Shown here: in pieces, positions 16,876 through 25,801 of the stretch
Layout of the letters: each line of letters begins with the position of its first letter
How positions within the stretch are numbered: the stretch's first letter is position 1
Source: JAKFFN01 sp036675025
GTDB lineage: Bacteria > Sumerlaeota > Sumerlaeia > Sumerlaeales > Sumerlaeaceae
DNA length: 29,269 nucleotides
Direction: 5' to 3'
Assembly: GCA_036675025.1 (NCBI GenBank)
Contig: JAKFFN010000167.1
Location: 1-29,269 of the forward strand
The notes under the pieces: model-generated
What the model was told of the DNA's origin: nothing
What the model saw: the letters and a program-made list of their open reading frames with translations, nothing else
Databases searched by the model: none
Program-made: the position numbers and the translations under genes

Positions 16876-16897
16876 ATATTTAGCCGCGGCTAAATAT
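16876..16897. promoter_or_regulatory. 22-bp perfect palindrome, probable MntR operator
   Basis: The half-site ATATTTAGCCG is followed directly by its exact inverted complement, giving a 22-bp perfect palindrome 41-62 bp upstream of the mntA start. Size, symmetry and the TTAGCC..GGCTAA core fit operators of DtxR/MntR regulators. It lies in the 249-bp divergent region shared with fumC, about 190 bp from the fumC start. No clear -35/-10 pair was assigned around it. Nothing else was recognised in that intergenic region. Confidence 0.8.
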
Positions 16898-17084
16898 TTT
16901 GGATGTGTTTAAATTCTGTGTCGAGTTCGAGTGCAGTTCCCTCGTTCGGTTATCTACCGGCAGAATTGACCGTCAGAGTGCATAACTCCGAGCTGAATGA
17001 ATTATAGCCTTCGATGGCGGCAGCACCAGGGTTGGCCGGATGTCGGTGCGCTGCCAGATAATATCCATAAGAAGGAACAGCAGA

Positions 17085-18500
17085 ATGACCACCGATGCAC
17101 AGTTTCGCACGGAAAAAGACAGCCTTGGAGACGTCCAGGTACCCGCCGATAAACTCTGGGGAGCGCAGACTCAGCGTTCGACTATTAACTTTAAAATTGG
17201 TGTCGATCGTTTTAAATGGGGTCGGCCCGTCATTCGTGCACTCGGTGTGTTAAAAAAAGCTGCTGCCCAGGCTAACCACGAACTTGGCCTGCTCTCCAAA
17301 GAGAAGGCTGATCTGATTGTGAAGGCGGCTGATGAAGTGATTTCTGGCAAGCTGGATGCGGAATTCCCGCTGGTTGTGTTTCAGACCGGCAGCGGAACCC
17401 AGAGCAACATGAATTCCAATGAAGTCATTGCGAATCGCGCTATCCAGATCGCCGGGGGCGTCGTTGGCAGTAAAGATCCGGTTAACCCCAATGATGATGT
17501 GAACAAGGGCCAGTCATCAAACGATACGTTCCCCACGGCGATGCACATTGCCACCGTTGAACAGCTTGAGCAGGTGCTGATTCCCGCGGTCAAAAAACTG
17601 CGCGACACGCTTGACGCGAAGGCAAAGCAGTTTGATGACGTGGTGATGGTCGGCCGCACACACCTGCAGGATGCGACGCCCGTAACGCTGGGACAGGTCA
17701 TCAGCAGTTGGGTAGCCCAGCTTGACCAGGGCATCGAAACGGTGCGCCGCGCCATCCCGGGCGTTCTGGAACTGGCCATCGGCGGTACGGCGGTCGGCAC
17801 TGGACTGAATGCTCACCCGCGATTTGGCGAAGTCTGCGCCAGTTACATCTCAAAGGAAACCGGGTATAAGTTTTCAGATGCGGCTAACAAGTTTGCTGCA
17901 CTTTCCGCCCATGATGCGATGGTCAACGTCAGCGCTGCACTGCGCACCCTGGCTGGCGCGCTGATGAAAATCGCCAATGACGTGCGCTGGTACGCGTGCG
18001 GACCTCGCGCCGGTTTTGCCGAACTGATTATTCCTGAAAACGAGCCAGGCTCTTCCATCATGCCGGGCAAAATTAACCCGACCCAGTCAGAAGCACTGAC
18101 GATGGTTGTCTGCCAGGTCTTTGGGAACGATGCCGCCGTGGCCTTTGCCGGCAGCCAGGGCAATTTCCAGCTGAACGTGTTTAAGCCGGTAATGCTTCAC
18201 AATGTTCTGGAATCGATCCAGTTGATTTCCGACGGATGCCGCATGTTCAATGATCACTGCGCTGTAGGCATCGAGCCCAACCGTGAGAAAATCGCGCAGA
18301 ACCTGGCCGACAGCCTGATGACCGTAACAGCGCTGAACCCCCATATCGGCTATGATAAAAGCGCAAAGATCGCTCTGAACGCACACCGCAAAGGCCTGAG
18401 CCTTAAAGACAGTGCGCTGGAGTTAGGTCATGTAACGGAAGAGCAGTTCGATGCCTGGGTGAAGCCCGAAGAGATGACAGGTCCGCTGAAGGTAAAGTAG
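17085..18500 (+). CDS. fumC: Class II fumarate hydratase
   Basis: 471 residues; catalyses reversible hydration of fumarate to L-malate in the TCA cycle without an iron-sulfur cluster. The family signature GSSIMPGKIN is at 322-331 with the catalytic-loop Ser323; His193 (RTHLQDATP) corresponds to the E. coli catalytic His188 with the same +5 offset. The substrate-binding TGSGTQSNMN is at 101-110. The frame is open upstream to 17040, but ATG 17085 is preceded by GAAGGA at 17071 and gives the normal N-terminus. Length matches E. coli FumC (467). It is transcribed away from the Mn importer operon; control by the palindrome between them is possible but not shown. Confidence 0.97.
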   Translation: MTTDAQFRTEKDSLGDVQVPADKLWGAQTQRSTINFKIGVDRFKWGRPVIRALGVLKKAAAQANHELGLLSKEKADLIVKAADEVISGKLDAEFPLVVFQTGSGTQSNMNSNEVIANRAIQIAGGVVGSKDPVNPNDDVNKGQSSNDTFPTAMHIATVEQLEQVLIPAVKKLRDTLDAKAKQFDDVVMVGRTHLQDATPVTLGQVISSWVAQLDQGIETVRRAIPGVLELAIGGTAVGTGLNAHPRFGEVCASYISKETGYKFSDAANKFAALSAHDAMVNVSAALRTLAGALMKIANDVRWYACGPRAGFAELIIPENEPGSSIMPGKINPTQSEALTMVVCQVFGNDAAVAFAGSQGNFQLNVFKPVMLHNVLESIQLISDGCRMFNDHCAVGIEPNREKIAQNLADSLMTVTALNPHIGYDKSAKIALNAHRKGLSLKDSALELGHVTEEQFDAWVKPEEMTGPLKVK

Positions 18501-18574
18501 AGGCGTGTGACTCAGAGTTGTTCCTATCCACATCCTGATTGACACGAGTAAATTGCGGTGCAGGTGAAGAGAGC

Positions 18575-20728
18575 ATGAAACCAACAGGCTTTATGCTCTC
18601 TTTTGTTTTCCTGACTGCTGTTTCTGCTGCAGCACAGAACTATACCGTCAGCACCGGTAACCTGGAACTGCATTTGAACTCGGCAGGCGAAGTTACGTCT
18701 GCCATTGCAGGGCCTGAACGGGTGGAGTACCAAATGCAATCTACTGCTGGATTGGGAGGCAGTGCCGATTTAACCAGTTCCAGTGTTCGAGAATTGCCGA
18801 CTGGTGCAGTCGAGTTTACATATGACCTTGGTTCCTCTGGTACTCTAACTTCCACATTCCAGCCGGCAGATGACAGCATTCACTGGCAGGTAAAAGTGGT
18901 GGGCGCTGCAGGAGTGCAGCCCTATAGCACCCCAATTGAAGCCAGCCTTGCACTGGGCGCAAAAACCGATCCGCTTTTCTGGGCACCATGGTCCGCCGGC
19001 CAGGGCCTGCATAAAATTAAACCAGACTTCGCGCCCACATTTAAAAATCTGAATGAGTCTGACATGCTCTTGCGAAGCTACTGGGTTGATCCTCTTGTAC
19101 CGCAGCCGCTGGGCAACGACATCTTTGAGGTAGGAAGCTTCTTCAGGCGCGGCGGTGGCATCTCTGTTCCGCTTGCCATGTTTGTTGATCGATCTGCAAA
19201 CCTTGGTATAAGCCTGGTACAGTCACCCGCAGATACCCTGCTTTACATGGAATGTCAGACGTCGCCAGATCAGCGCGTAATATTTTCTCACGAAAATCAT
19301 CGGATCGTTCAGTCGAACCCAATCGAGTTCAACATGAACATCGTTGTGCATGAGCCGGATCCGAGAGCGGGCCTGGCATGGATGGTTAAAACGTATCCGG
19401 AGTATTTCGAGCCCCCAAATCCGCGTGCTCATGAGATTGCCGGAGGCGGCGCTTACTCAGAGTATGAAGCTCCGTGGGATGCTGAGAAGCTGAAGCAAAT
19501 GGCGTTTCGTGTGAACTGGAAGGTGAGCGTTGATTTTCCCTACATGGGAATGTTCCTGCCGCCGGTTGAACCGCATGTGCAATGGGATCGATATGCCGGC
19601 GGCGCGCGCGGCCGTTGGGCGCCTGGAGACGAAGGCCGCTTTGGAAAGATCAGCATCGAGAAGTTGGCTGATTACTCCAGGCAGATGGTTGCCGACGGTT
19701 TTAATGTGCTGAGCTACTTCAATGTTACAGAGTTCGGCGACAAAATCGTTTACCCGCCCACCCCGGGCATAAAGGAGACGACAGGACCGCTTTGGATGGA
19801 TGCGAACGCGTTTCTTAATACTCATTTCCCGGATGCAATTCTCCATGCGCCCGGTGTCCGGGAATCGTGGGGCGGATCCGTTGCCATGGACAGCGCAGAA
19901 CCTGGCTACCAGGAGTTTCTCGTGAAGCAGGCGCAGCGGCACATCGACGAAATTCCCGATGCGGCAGGCCTATGCGTCGATCGGTTAGACTGGCTCAACC
20001 AGTATAACCGGACAGCTGACGATGGCGTAAGCTGGTATTATGGCGGTCCGGCGAGAAGCATTGGCATGTCATGGAAAGACACGTCGGCAAAACTCGGCGA
20101 ACTTCTGCACAAAGCTGACAAGGTTCTCTTTGTGAACAACATTTACAACCGGCTCGACCTGCTGCGTCATGTGGACGGGTTTTACCAGGAGAAGGGCAAC
20201 AGGATGGTAGCGCTGAACGGTGGAGCCTTTGTGGCACTGCGCAAACCGCAAATGATCTGGACCCAGCGGGTTGATCTGGAAGTCAATGGCCCCGACACAT
20301 TTTTCCAGCGGGCGCTCTACATGGGTGCCCATGTTACAGTTCCGATTCCCGGTAATGATCATACAATCACTCCCGATCCCTGGGTCGACGCCGAATATAT
20401 CCGCTACGGGAAACTGTTCGACGCTATCCATCAGCGTAAGTGGGTTCTGAAGCCGAACCCAGTTTCGGTTGAAGCATCAACATCCAGTACAAAGGCTAAT
20501 GTTTTCGAGGTTCCTGATGGGCTAGTTGTTCCAGTGGTTTTCGCCGGTTATGCAACGCATGCGAAGGTAACACTACGGCACCTGGATGGCAAACCCTATA
20601 AAAACGCTGTAGCATACATGCCGGGGGATGAACAGCCGGTGCCTGTGAGGCTTCATCAAAACGGCGGTACCGTGACGTTCCGCACCCCTGTGAAGTCCGG
20701 ATGCGCAGTAGTTCGCCTGCGGGAGTAA
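18575..20728 (+). CDS. Secreted protein, putative glycoside-hydrolase-like TIM barrel
   Basis: 717 residues from ATG 18575, beginning with a signal peptide (MKPTGFMLSFVFLTAVSAAA, cleavage before QNYTVS). The N-terminal about 270 residues look like a beta-sandwich (VSTGNLELHLNSAGEVTSAI). The centre has features of a (beta/alpha)8 barrel: GFNVLSYFNVTEFGD, then GLCVDRLDWLNQYN around Asp469/Asp472, a strand-end Asp pair like the nucleophile region of retaining glycosidases, then VLFVNNIYNRLDLL. The last about 80 residues look like a beta domain. The architecture resembles GH36/GH31-clan or uncharacterised planctomycete hydrolases, but I cannot name a family. It stands alone, 74 bp after fumC. Acting on a polysaccharide outside the cytoplasm is an inference. 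Confidence 0.7.
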   Translation: MKPTGFMLSFVFLTAVSAAAQNYTVSTGNLELHLNSAGEVTSAIAGPERVEYQMQSTAGLGGSADLTSSSVRELPTGAVEFTYDLGSSGTLTSTFQPADDSIHWQVKVVGAAGVQPYSTPIEASLALGAKTDPLFWAPWSAGQGLHKIKPDFAPTFKNLNESDMLLRSYWVDPLVPQPLGNDIFEVGSFFRRGGGISVPLAMFVDRSANLGISLVQSPADTLLYMECQTSPDQRVIFSHENHRIVQSNPIEFNMNIVVHEPDPRAGLAWMVKTYPEYFEPPNPRAHEIAGGGAYSEYEAPWDAEKLKQMAFRVNWKVSVDFPYMGMFLPPVEPHVQWDRYAGGARGRWAPGDEGRFGKISIEKLADYSRQMVADGFNVLSYFNVTEFGDKIVYPPTPGIKETTGPLWMDANAFLNTHFPDAILHAPGVRESWGGSVAMDSAEPGYQEFLVKQAQRHIDEIPDAAGLCVDRLDWLNQYNRTADDGVSWYYGGPARSIGMSWKDTSAKLGELLHKADKVLFVNNIYNRLDLLRHVDGFYQEKGNRMVALNGGAFVALRKPQMIWTQRVDLEVNGPDTFFQRALYMGAHVTVPIPGNDHTITPDPWVDAEYIRYGKLFDAIHQRKWVLKPNPVSVEASTSSTKANVFEVPDGLVVPVVFAGYATHAKVTLRHLDGKPYKNAVAYMPGDEQPVPVRLHQNGGTVTFRTPVKSGCAVVRLRE

Positions 20729-20894
20729 TTACTGCTGCTGACAGGTACAGACTCACTTCAACTTGTATCCAGCTGCTATTCTCTGAGCTTTAGTAACCAA
20801 TGCTGCAACTTGTAACAACCAAAACACCGCAATTACTGTCTAACCCTCGCATTTCCGTTCACCTCAGATTCACACCACGCAGGGGAGTAGCGTT

Positions 20895-21524
20895 ATGGAT
20901 ATTGCAGGAAGTCATCGACGGCGCGGGTTTACTCTTATTGAGTTGCTCATTGTCGTAGCCATTATTGCCATCCTGGCTGGAATTGCCGTTGTTAACTTCC
21001 TTGAAGCGCAGACGCGGGCGAAGGTTGCGCGGGTGGCTTCGGATCTGCGCACGATTGCGGGTGGTATTGAACTTTACCGGGTTGATCACAATGCCTACCC
21101 AACATATCACTATGTTCAAAATCCCCTAGCAGAAGACAACCACAGCTTTCACCTCGGTGGCGAGATGAACGGGATCTTTAATTCGCCGCCTTTTGATGGG
21201 CGGAATCCTCTTACCAGCCCCATTTCTTACCTGTCATCAATGCCCGGCGATCCATTCGGCAAAGCCCGCGATGATATGTCGCCGGAGACCGGTCAGCCGT
21301 GGTATGTGAACTGGGACTACGCAATTGCGCGGGTGACGGGCGGGTTCCAGGGGGTATTTATGAGCCTGCGTATGCAACAGGGATCGTGGCGGCTGCATTC
21401 GAGTGGTCCTGACGGGCGCGGGCCCGATACAGACGTGGGGATCGGACACGCGGCTTATGACGCAACCAACGGAACCAGCAGCCGTGGCGACGTGCTGCGG
21501 ACGCAGAAACAGGGGCAGGTTTAG
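20895..21524 (+). CDS. Prepilin-type N-terminal cleavage/methylation domain protein (pseudopilin-like)
   Basis: 209 residues. A short basic leader ends at Gly11, followed by FTLIELLIVVAIIAILAGIA with Glu at +5, the type IV prepilin peptidase site and N-methylated helix. NFLEAQTRAKVARVASDLRT continues the amphipathic helix typical of GspG-like pseudopilins. The C-terminal globular part contains LHSSGPDGRGPDTD and AYDATNGTSSRGDVLRT, a pattern shared with the second prepilin in this window. GGGGAG at 20882 precedes ATG 20895. No secretion ATPase, platform or prepilin peptidase gene is nearby, so the assembly machinery must be elsewhere. Its role may be in a pseudopilus, an export system or surface display. 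Confidence 0.9.
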   Translation: MDIAGSHRRRGFTLIELLIVVAIIAILAGIAVVNFLEAQTRAKVARVASDLRTIAGGIELYRVDHNAYPTYHYVQNPLAEDNHSFHLGGEMNGIFNSPPFDGRNPLTSPISYLSSMPGDPFGKARDDMSPETGQPWYVNWDYAIARVTGGFQGVFMSLRMQQGSWRLHSSGPDGRGPDTDVGIGHAAYDATNGTSSRGDVLRTQKQGQV

Positions 21525-21657
21525 TTTACGCATGTGATGTTTAAGGAAGCAAAATTCCTTGCCTGCTTTGAGATGATTTGATCAACTTATATGGTCGTCA
21601 CGAGTCCGTCTGCATCTGGCGCGTGAACGGTGACATTCTTACCTGGAGTTTCTCATC

Positions 21658-22707
21658 ATGGCCGTCAACGAAGCAAAACTGAATGACTTCTTAGGCAAAG
21701 CCGTTGCCGATCTGGGTGCTGCAAGCAGTGCGGCACTTATGATTGTCGGTGACAAGCTCGGTCTTTACAAAGCGCTTGCGGAAAAACCCGCAACATCCGC
21801 TGAACTGGCACAACGAACCGGAACCCACGAGCGCTACGTGCGAGAGTGGCTGGGAAACCAGGCTGCCGGCGCTTACGTCGATTACGATGCTGCAACTGAC
21901 ACCTATTCTCTCAACCCCGAACAGGCCCTGCTGCTGGCGAATCCTGATAGTCCTGTCGATCTGCCGGGCGCATATTATATTGTGCAGGACGCGTTTCACA
22001 TGCTGGACCGCACCCTGGAAAACTTTCGTACTGGTAAAGGGGCGGAGTGGGGCGAACATAACCCCTGCCTTTTCTGCGGCACCGAACGATTCTTCCGCGC
22101 CGGCTATAACGCACACCTGGTGGACGAGTGGCTGCCGGCGCTGGACGGCGCCGTAGACAAACTGGAGCGAGGCGCTAAAGTCGCTGATGTAGGCTGCGGC
22201 CACGGCGCCAGTACTATTCTTATGGCAAAGGCTTTTCCCGCCTCAGAGTTTATCGGCTACGATTACCATGGGGACTCTGTTAAGACAGCCACCCAGCACG
22301 CGTGCGAAGCAGGCCTGACGAACGTGAGATTTGAAGTTGCCGATGCATCCGGGTACCCGGATCGGAATTTTGATATGGTTGCATTCTTTGATGCGATTCA
22401 TGACATGGCAGACCCGGCCGGCGCTGCCCGCCACGCACGAGAGGCGCTGAGGTCAGACGGCCACTGCATGCTGGTGGAACCCATGGCCGGCGATAAAACG
22501 GCTGATAATATCAACCCGGTAGGCCGCGTGTATTATGCCGCCTCAACCCAGATTTGCGTGCCGGTTTCGCTGGCGCGGGGCGGGCCGGCGCTGGGTGCAC
22601 AAGCCGGAGAATGGAAGTTGACAGAAGTACTTAGAGCGGGCGGGTTTTCCCAAGTGCGGCGGGCTACAGAAACACCGTTTAACATGGTTCTGGAAGCTCG
22701 GCCGTAG
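21658..22707 (+). CDS. SAM-dependent methyltransferase with N-terminal winged helix (Rv2258c-like)
   Basis: 349 residues. The N-terminal about 90 residues (GDKLGLYKALAEKPATSAEL, RTGTHERYVREWL, YSLNPEQALLL) form a winged-helix dimerisation domain as in O-methyltransferases and Rv2258c-type proteins. The class I methyltransferase core follows, with SAM motif I VADVGCGHGAS at 175-185, the acidic strand end FIGYDYHGDS, and FDMVAFFDAIHDMADP, then a catalytic-domain C-terminus. The substrate is unknown; family members act on small molecules and the group is poorly characterised. It lies between a prepilin gene and a lipoprotein gene, with 22 bp to the latter, so the two may be cotranscribed. No signal peptide is present. 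Confidence 0.9.
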   Translation: MAVNEAKLNDFLGKAVADLGAASSAALMIVGDKLGLYKALAEKPATSAELAQRTGTHERYVREWLGNQAAGAYVDYDAATDTYSLNPEQALLLANPDSPVDLPGAYYIVQDAFHMLDRTLENFRTGKGAEWGEHNPCLFCGTERFFRAGYNAHLVDEWLPALDGAVDKLERGAKVADVGCGHGASTILMAKAFPASEFIGYDYHGDSVKTATQHACEAGLTNVRFEVADASGYPDRNFDMVAFFDAIHDMADPAGAARHAREALRSDGHCMLVEPMAGDKTADNINPVGRVYYAASTQICVPVSLARGGPALGAQAGEWKLTEVLRAGGFSQVRRATETPFNMVLEARP

Positions 22708-22729
22708 TTAAACAACCTGGGAGATCACC

Positions 22730-25618
22730 ATGTCATCTCGCCTGTTGGGGCTATTGATTTGCCTGTTTATACTGAGCGCATGCAACCGGGAGCGGAACAA
22801 CGATTCGCGTGAGCACGCCGAACAGGAAGCAGTCGAAAAGACAGAAATTCGTATTATCGATACCCGGCAGCCCAAATCCAGGAAAAGCGCGCAAATGCCC
22901 CTATCGGCGCGGAAGGAAGCTGCGGCCGGGGCTGTTCCAACAACCGCAACTGCAGAACAGACGACCACGTCTGAAACGGGCAAGGCAGGTGGCCTGTTTA
23001 TCCGGGGCCGCGTACTGAACGAAGGCGGTGGACCTGTGCCTCATGCCGAACTCGCTCTTTTTTCTAAAGCAACCCTCGGAGATCGCGTTCCGGTCGAGCT
23101 TACTGCGGGCGGGAACTTCTCAGTTCCGGTTGAACCGGGCGGGCCCTACCAGTTGAAGGCCAGCGCCAAAGGCTATGCGCCAGCAGTGTCAGAGGAACTA
23201 CTGGTATTCAGCCAGAGTGTAGAGGGCCTGAAGCTTACCCTTGGCCCCGGCCGCAGTCTGGCTGGACGAGTGGTGGAAGAAGATGGAACCCCGGTTGGAT
23301 CGGCCACAATCAGTATTATGCCTGCTGCGCAGGGTGTGTTTTCGACGGTAATATTTGAACCGTCGTTACCTACCCATGACCTTAGATTTCTGGGCCGTGG
23401 CGAAAGTGGGCCGGACGGGCACTTTAGAATCGAACAGTTGCCAACTGGGATCCAGCTGGATGTTGCTGCGGAAAAAGACGGATTCGCGCATCCTGCTTAT
23501 CACCGGCTCGGGGCTGAGACAAGTAACACCACGGAACTTACGCTGGTGCTGCCGCCCAGTGGTACCGTCTATGGCCAGGTTACCGATGCCAATGCTGAGC
23601 CACTGATCGGGGCAAAGGTCACTTTGAGTATCCGTAACAACCTGACGAGCTGGCGTGAGGAAGTGGATACAGAGACATCAGGCGTGTTTACTATTTACCC
23701 TGCGCCCATCCAAACCAGCGGCACCGTCTCCGTTGAACTCGACGGTTACAATGATTACAGAAAAGATGTCACGCTGGGTTCCCCCCTGAACGTCACCCTA
23801 TCCAGGGAGGAACGCTGCACGGTTACCGTCAGCTGCCTGGACATGAAGTCTATGGAACTCATAACCAGTGCAACAGTCCGGGCTATGACCAAGGACATGC
23901 CGCGTCCGCTCGTCCTCGTCCAGGAACTGGAACCTGGAAAGTTCCAGATGAGTGTTCCAAAGAAGCAGGATGTTTCCGTCTTTGGTGAGGCTGAAGACTA
24001 TGGTACTACTTTCCGCGAACTGATGACTACTGGTGAGAATGAGCAGGAGATGGAGCTGCTATTCCGGAAGCCATCGGTGGTTAAAGGAAGGGTCGTTGAA
24101 AAGGAGTCTAAGAAGCCGGTGGCTAGCGCCAGGATTGTTACCAGGTTTGGAAAGACGGAAAAGGCAAAGTCGCAGGCTAACGGTCATTTTGAAATGGAGG
24201 TTTCGGATACTCACCAGACATACTGGGCAGAAACAGCTGACGGTCGCCGTTCAAAGGAATTCTCACCTGCCATTCCTTACGGCGCCACAGTGGAGGTCGG
24301 CGACATTGAGCTGCTGGATTCCAGGCCGGTGACTATTAAGGTAGTTCGCGCAAACACGAAAAGCCCGGTGCGAGGCGCGCAAGTGCAGGTCCAGCTTTCG
24401 GCCCGGGGCGTGACAGACGCTCCGGCCGGCGTGACAGATTACGAGGGAGAATTCAAAACCACGCTCCCCGCGGAAGAATCCGCCTCAGTCAAGCTTCCGG
24501 AATGGGAAACAACCCGCCAAATTGAAGCATCAGACTCTGCAGGTGATATGGTCGTTGTAATTCCGGTTGGTGAAGGTGTTTTTCGCGGTCGGCTATTGTG
24601 GAACGATGAACCGGTGGCTGGCACAGTGTCTGGCCATCACATGCAGCTGGCGGGGCAGCGGAGCGTCAGCGCGTCCACAGGAAGCGACGGAAAGTTTGAG
24701 TTTAAGCACCTGGCGCCGGGCAAGTGGGCATTCGGCGGACTCGCGCAGAAGAAAGAGCTGGGAACGCGACAAGTTGAAATTGAAATTCCAGCTAGCGAAG
24801 GTGCTGTAGAAGAAGACATTAATCTGGCAGGCCACTCCTCGCGGGTAAAGGGAAGGGTGGTGAATGAGCAGGACGAGCCCGTAGCCAAAGCGCGCGTGGC
24901 CATAACAACCACCAATGCCAATGGCGGAGTGGAGACGGATGAAAACGGCAATTTCGAAACCTGGCCGATTGACCCCGAGAACTGCGTGCTCCAGGCGCTT
25001 CATGATGTGGAAGGGCGGTCAGATATTTTCCAGGTACCCGCGCCCGCCCCGGACCAACTGATTGAACCAGTTACCCTCGTTATACGAAAAGGGACCGCGC
25101 AGGTGACCTTTACCGTTTTATCCATACTTGATGGATTACGTATAGACGGCTCAAGTGTGGAACTGCAGCAGGATGGAAAGTCCTACGCCGCGGCGAACAG
25201 TGTCGTCGGTGCGAGCAGTGACCTCATTATTAATGATGTTGTTCCCGGCCAGTACCGGGCAATCATTCGCGCATCAGGTTACAGCACGGTGGAGCGCGAC
25301 ATTACCCTGGAAGCAGGAGAATCCAGAGAGTTTACCGACGTTCTTTCGCCCGCCGCTTCGTTGACGGTTAATGTGGCAGATAGTACGGGTTATATTGCAT
25401 CCGGTGCGACTGTTACGCTGGTGCCCTTGGACCAGGATTCAATGCAGCCAGTAAGAACACAGACTGCCGACAAGCGCGGTAGCGCCGGTTTCCAGTCGAT
25501 ACTGTATGGCAATTACCAGGTGGAGGCCACAGGGCCCAGCGGCGCGGCCTCGGCAACAATCTCCACGCACAACCAAAGGTCTCCTACAGTACACCTGGTG
25601 CTAAAGCCCGTCCAGTAG
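22730..25618 (+). CDS. Large lipoprotein with repeated carboxypeptidase-regulatory-like domains
   Basis: 962 residues. The signal ends in the lipobox LFILSAC with Cys18 lipidated. A charged, low-complexity stretch (20-85) probably spans the periplasm or envelope. Then at least six units follow a common pattern G-x-V-x(6-8)-P-V-x-x-A-x-V: GRVLNEGGGPVPHAELAL, GRVVEEDGTPVGSATISI, GQVTDANAEPLIGAKVTL, GRVVEKESKKPVASARIV, GRVVNEQDEPVAKARVAI and a weaker one near VADSTGYIASGATVTL. This is the CarboxypepD_reg/Cna-B-like prealbumin fold, often used in adhesion or as a spacer. No catalytic domain is visible. GGGAG precedes ATG 22730. It is probably a surface or periplasmic structural protein; the ligand is unknown. 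Confidence 0.85.
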   Translation: MSSRLLGLLICLFILSACNRERNNDSREHAEQEAVEKTEIRIIDTRQPKSRKSAQMPLSARKEAAAGAVPTTATAEQTTTSETGKAGGLFIRGRVLNEGGGPVPHAELALFSKATLGDRVPVELTAGGNFSVPVEPGGPYQLKASAKGYAPAVSEELLVFSQSVEGLKLTLGPGRSLAGRVVEEDGTPVGSATISIMPAAQGVFSTVIFEPSLPTHDLRFLGRGESGPDGHFRIEQLPTGIQLDVAAEKDGFAHPAYHRLGAETSNTTELTLVLPPSGTVYGQVTDANAEPLIGAKVTLSIRNNLTSWREEVDTETSGVFTIYPAPIQTSGTVSVELDGYNDYRKDVTLGSPLNVTLSREERCTVTVSCLDMKSMELITSATVRAMTKDMPRPLVLVQELEPGKFQMSVPKKQDVSVFGEAEDYGTTFRELMTTGENEQEMELLFRKPSVVKGRVVEKESKKPVASARIVTRFGKTEKAKSQANGHFEMEVSDTHQTYWAETADGRRSKEFSPAIPYGATVEVGDIELLDSRPVTIKVVRANTKSPVRGAQVQVQLSARGVTDAPAGVTDYEGEFKTTLPAEESASVKLPEWETTRQIEASDSAGDMVVVIPVGEGVFRGRLLWNDEPVAGTVSGHHMQLAGQRSVSASTGSDGKFEFKHLAPGKWAFGGLAQKKELGTRQVEIEIPASEGAVEEDINLAGHSSRVKGRVVNEQDEPVAKARVAITTTNANGGVETDENGNFETWPIDPENCVLQALHDVEGRSDIFQVPAPAPDQLIEPVTLVIRKGTAQVTFTVLSILDGLRIDGSSVELQQDGKSYAAANSVVGASSDLIINDVVPGQYRAIIRASGYSTVERDITLEAGESREFTDVLSPAASLTVNVADSTGYIASGATVTLVPLDQDSMQPVRTQTADKRGSAGFQSILYGNYQVEATGPSGAASATISTHNQRSPTVHLVLKPVQ

Positions 25619-25801
25619 GGGAGAGTCCCTGGCGCTACTCCACCAGTTTCAGGAACACTCCTGTCCCATTAACGTCTTTGAAACCTACTCGCGCACGATG
25701 GCTTGCCAAACTGAACGTTTTTCGCGCGGTGGCGTATGCGATTTGGGCGTACGGTTTACCCGGTTGTGCGCCACCTGAAAACTGAACCCAAGGATGCAAC
25801 C

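Noticed and set aside
17040..17084. Longer fumC start at 17040
   Set aside because: The added residues do not resemble FumC, while ATG 17085 has a GAAGGA ribosome site at proper distance and yields the family N-terminus.
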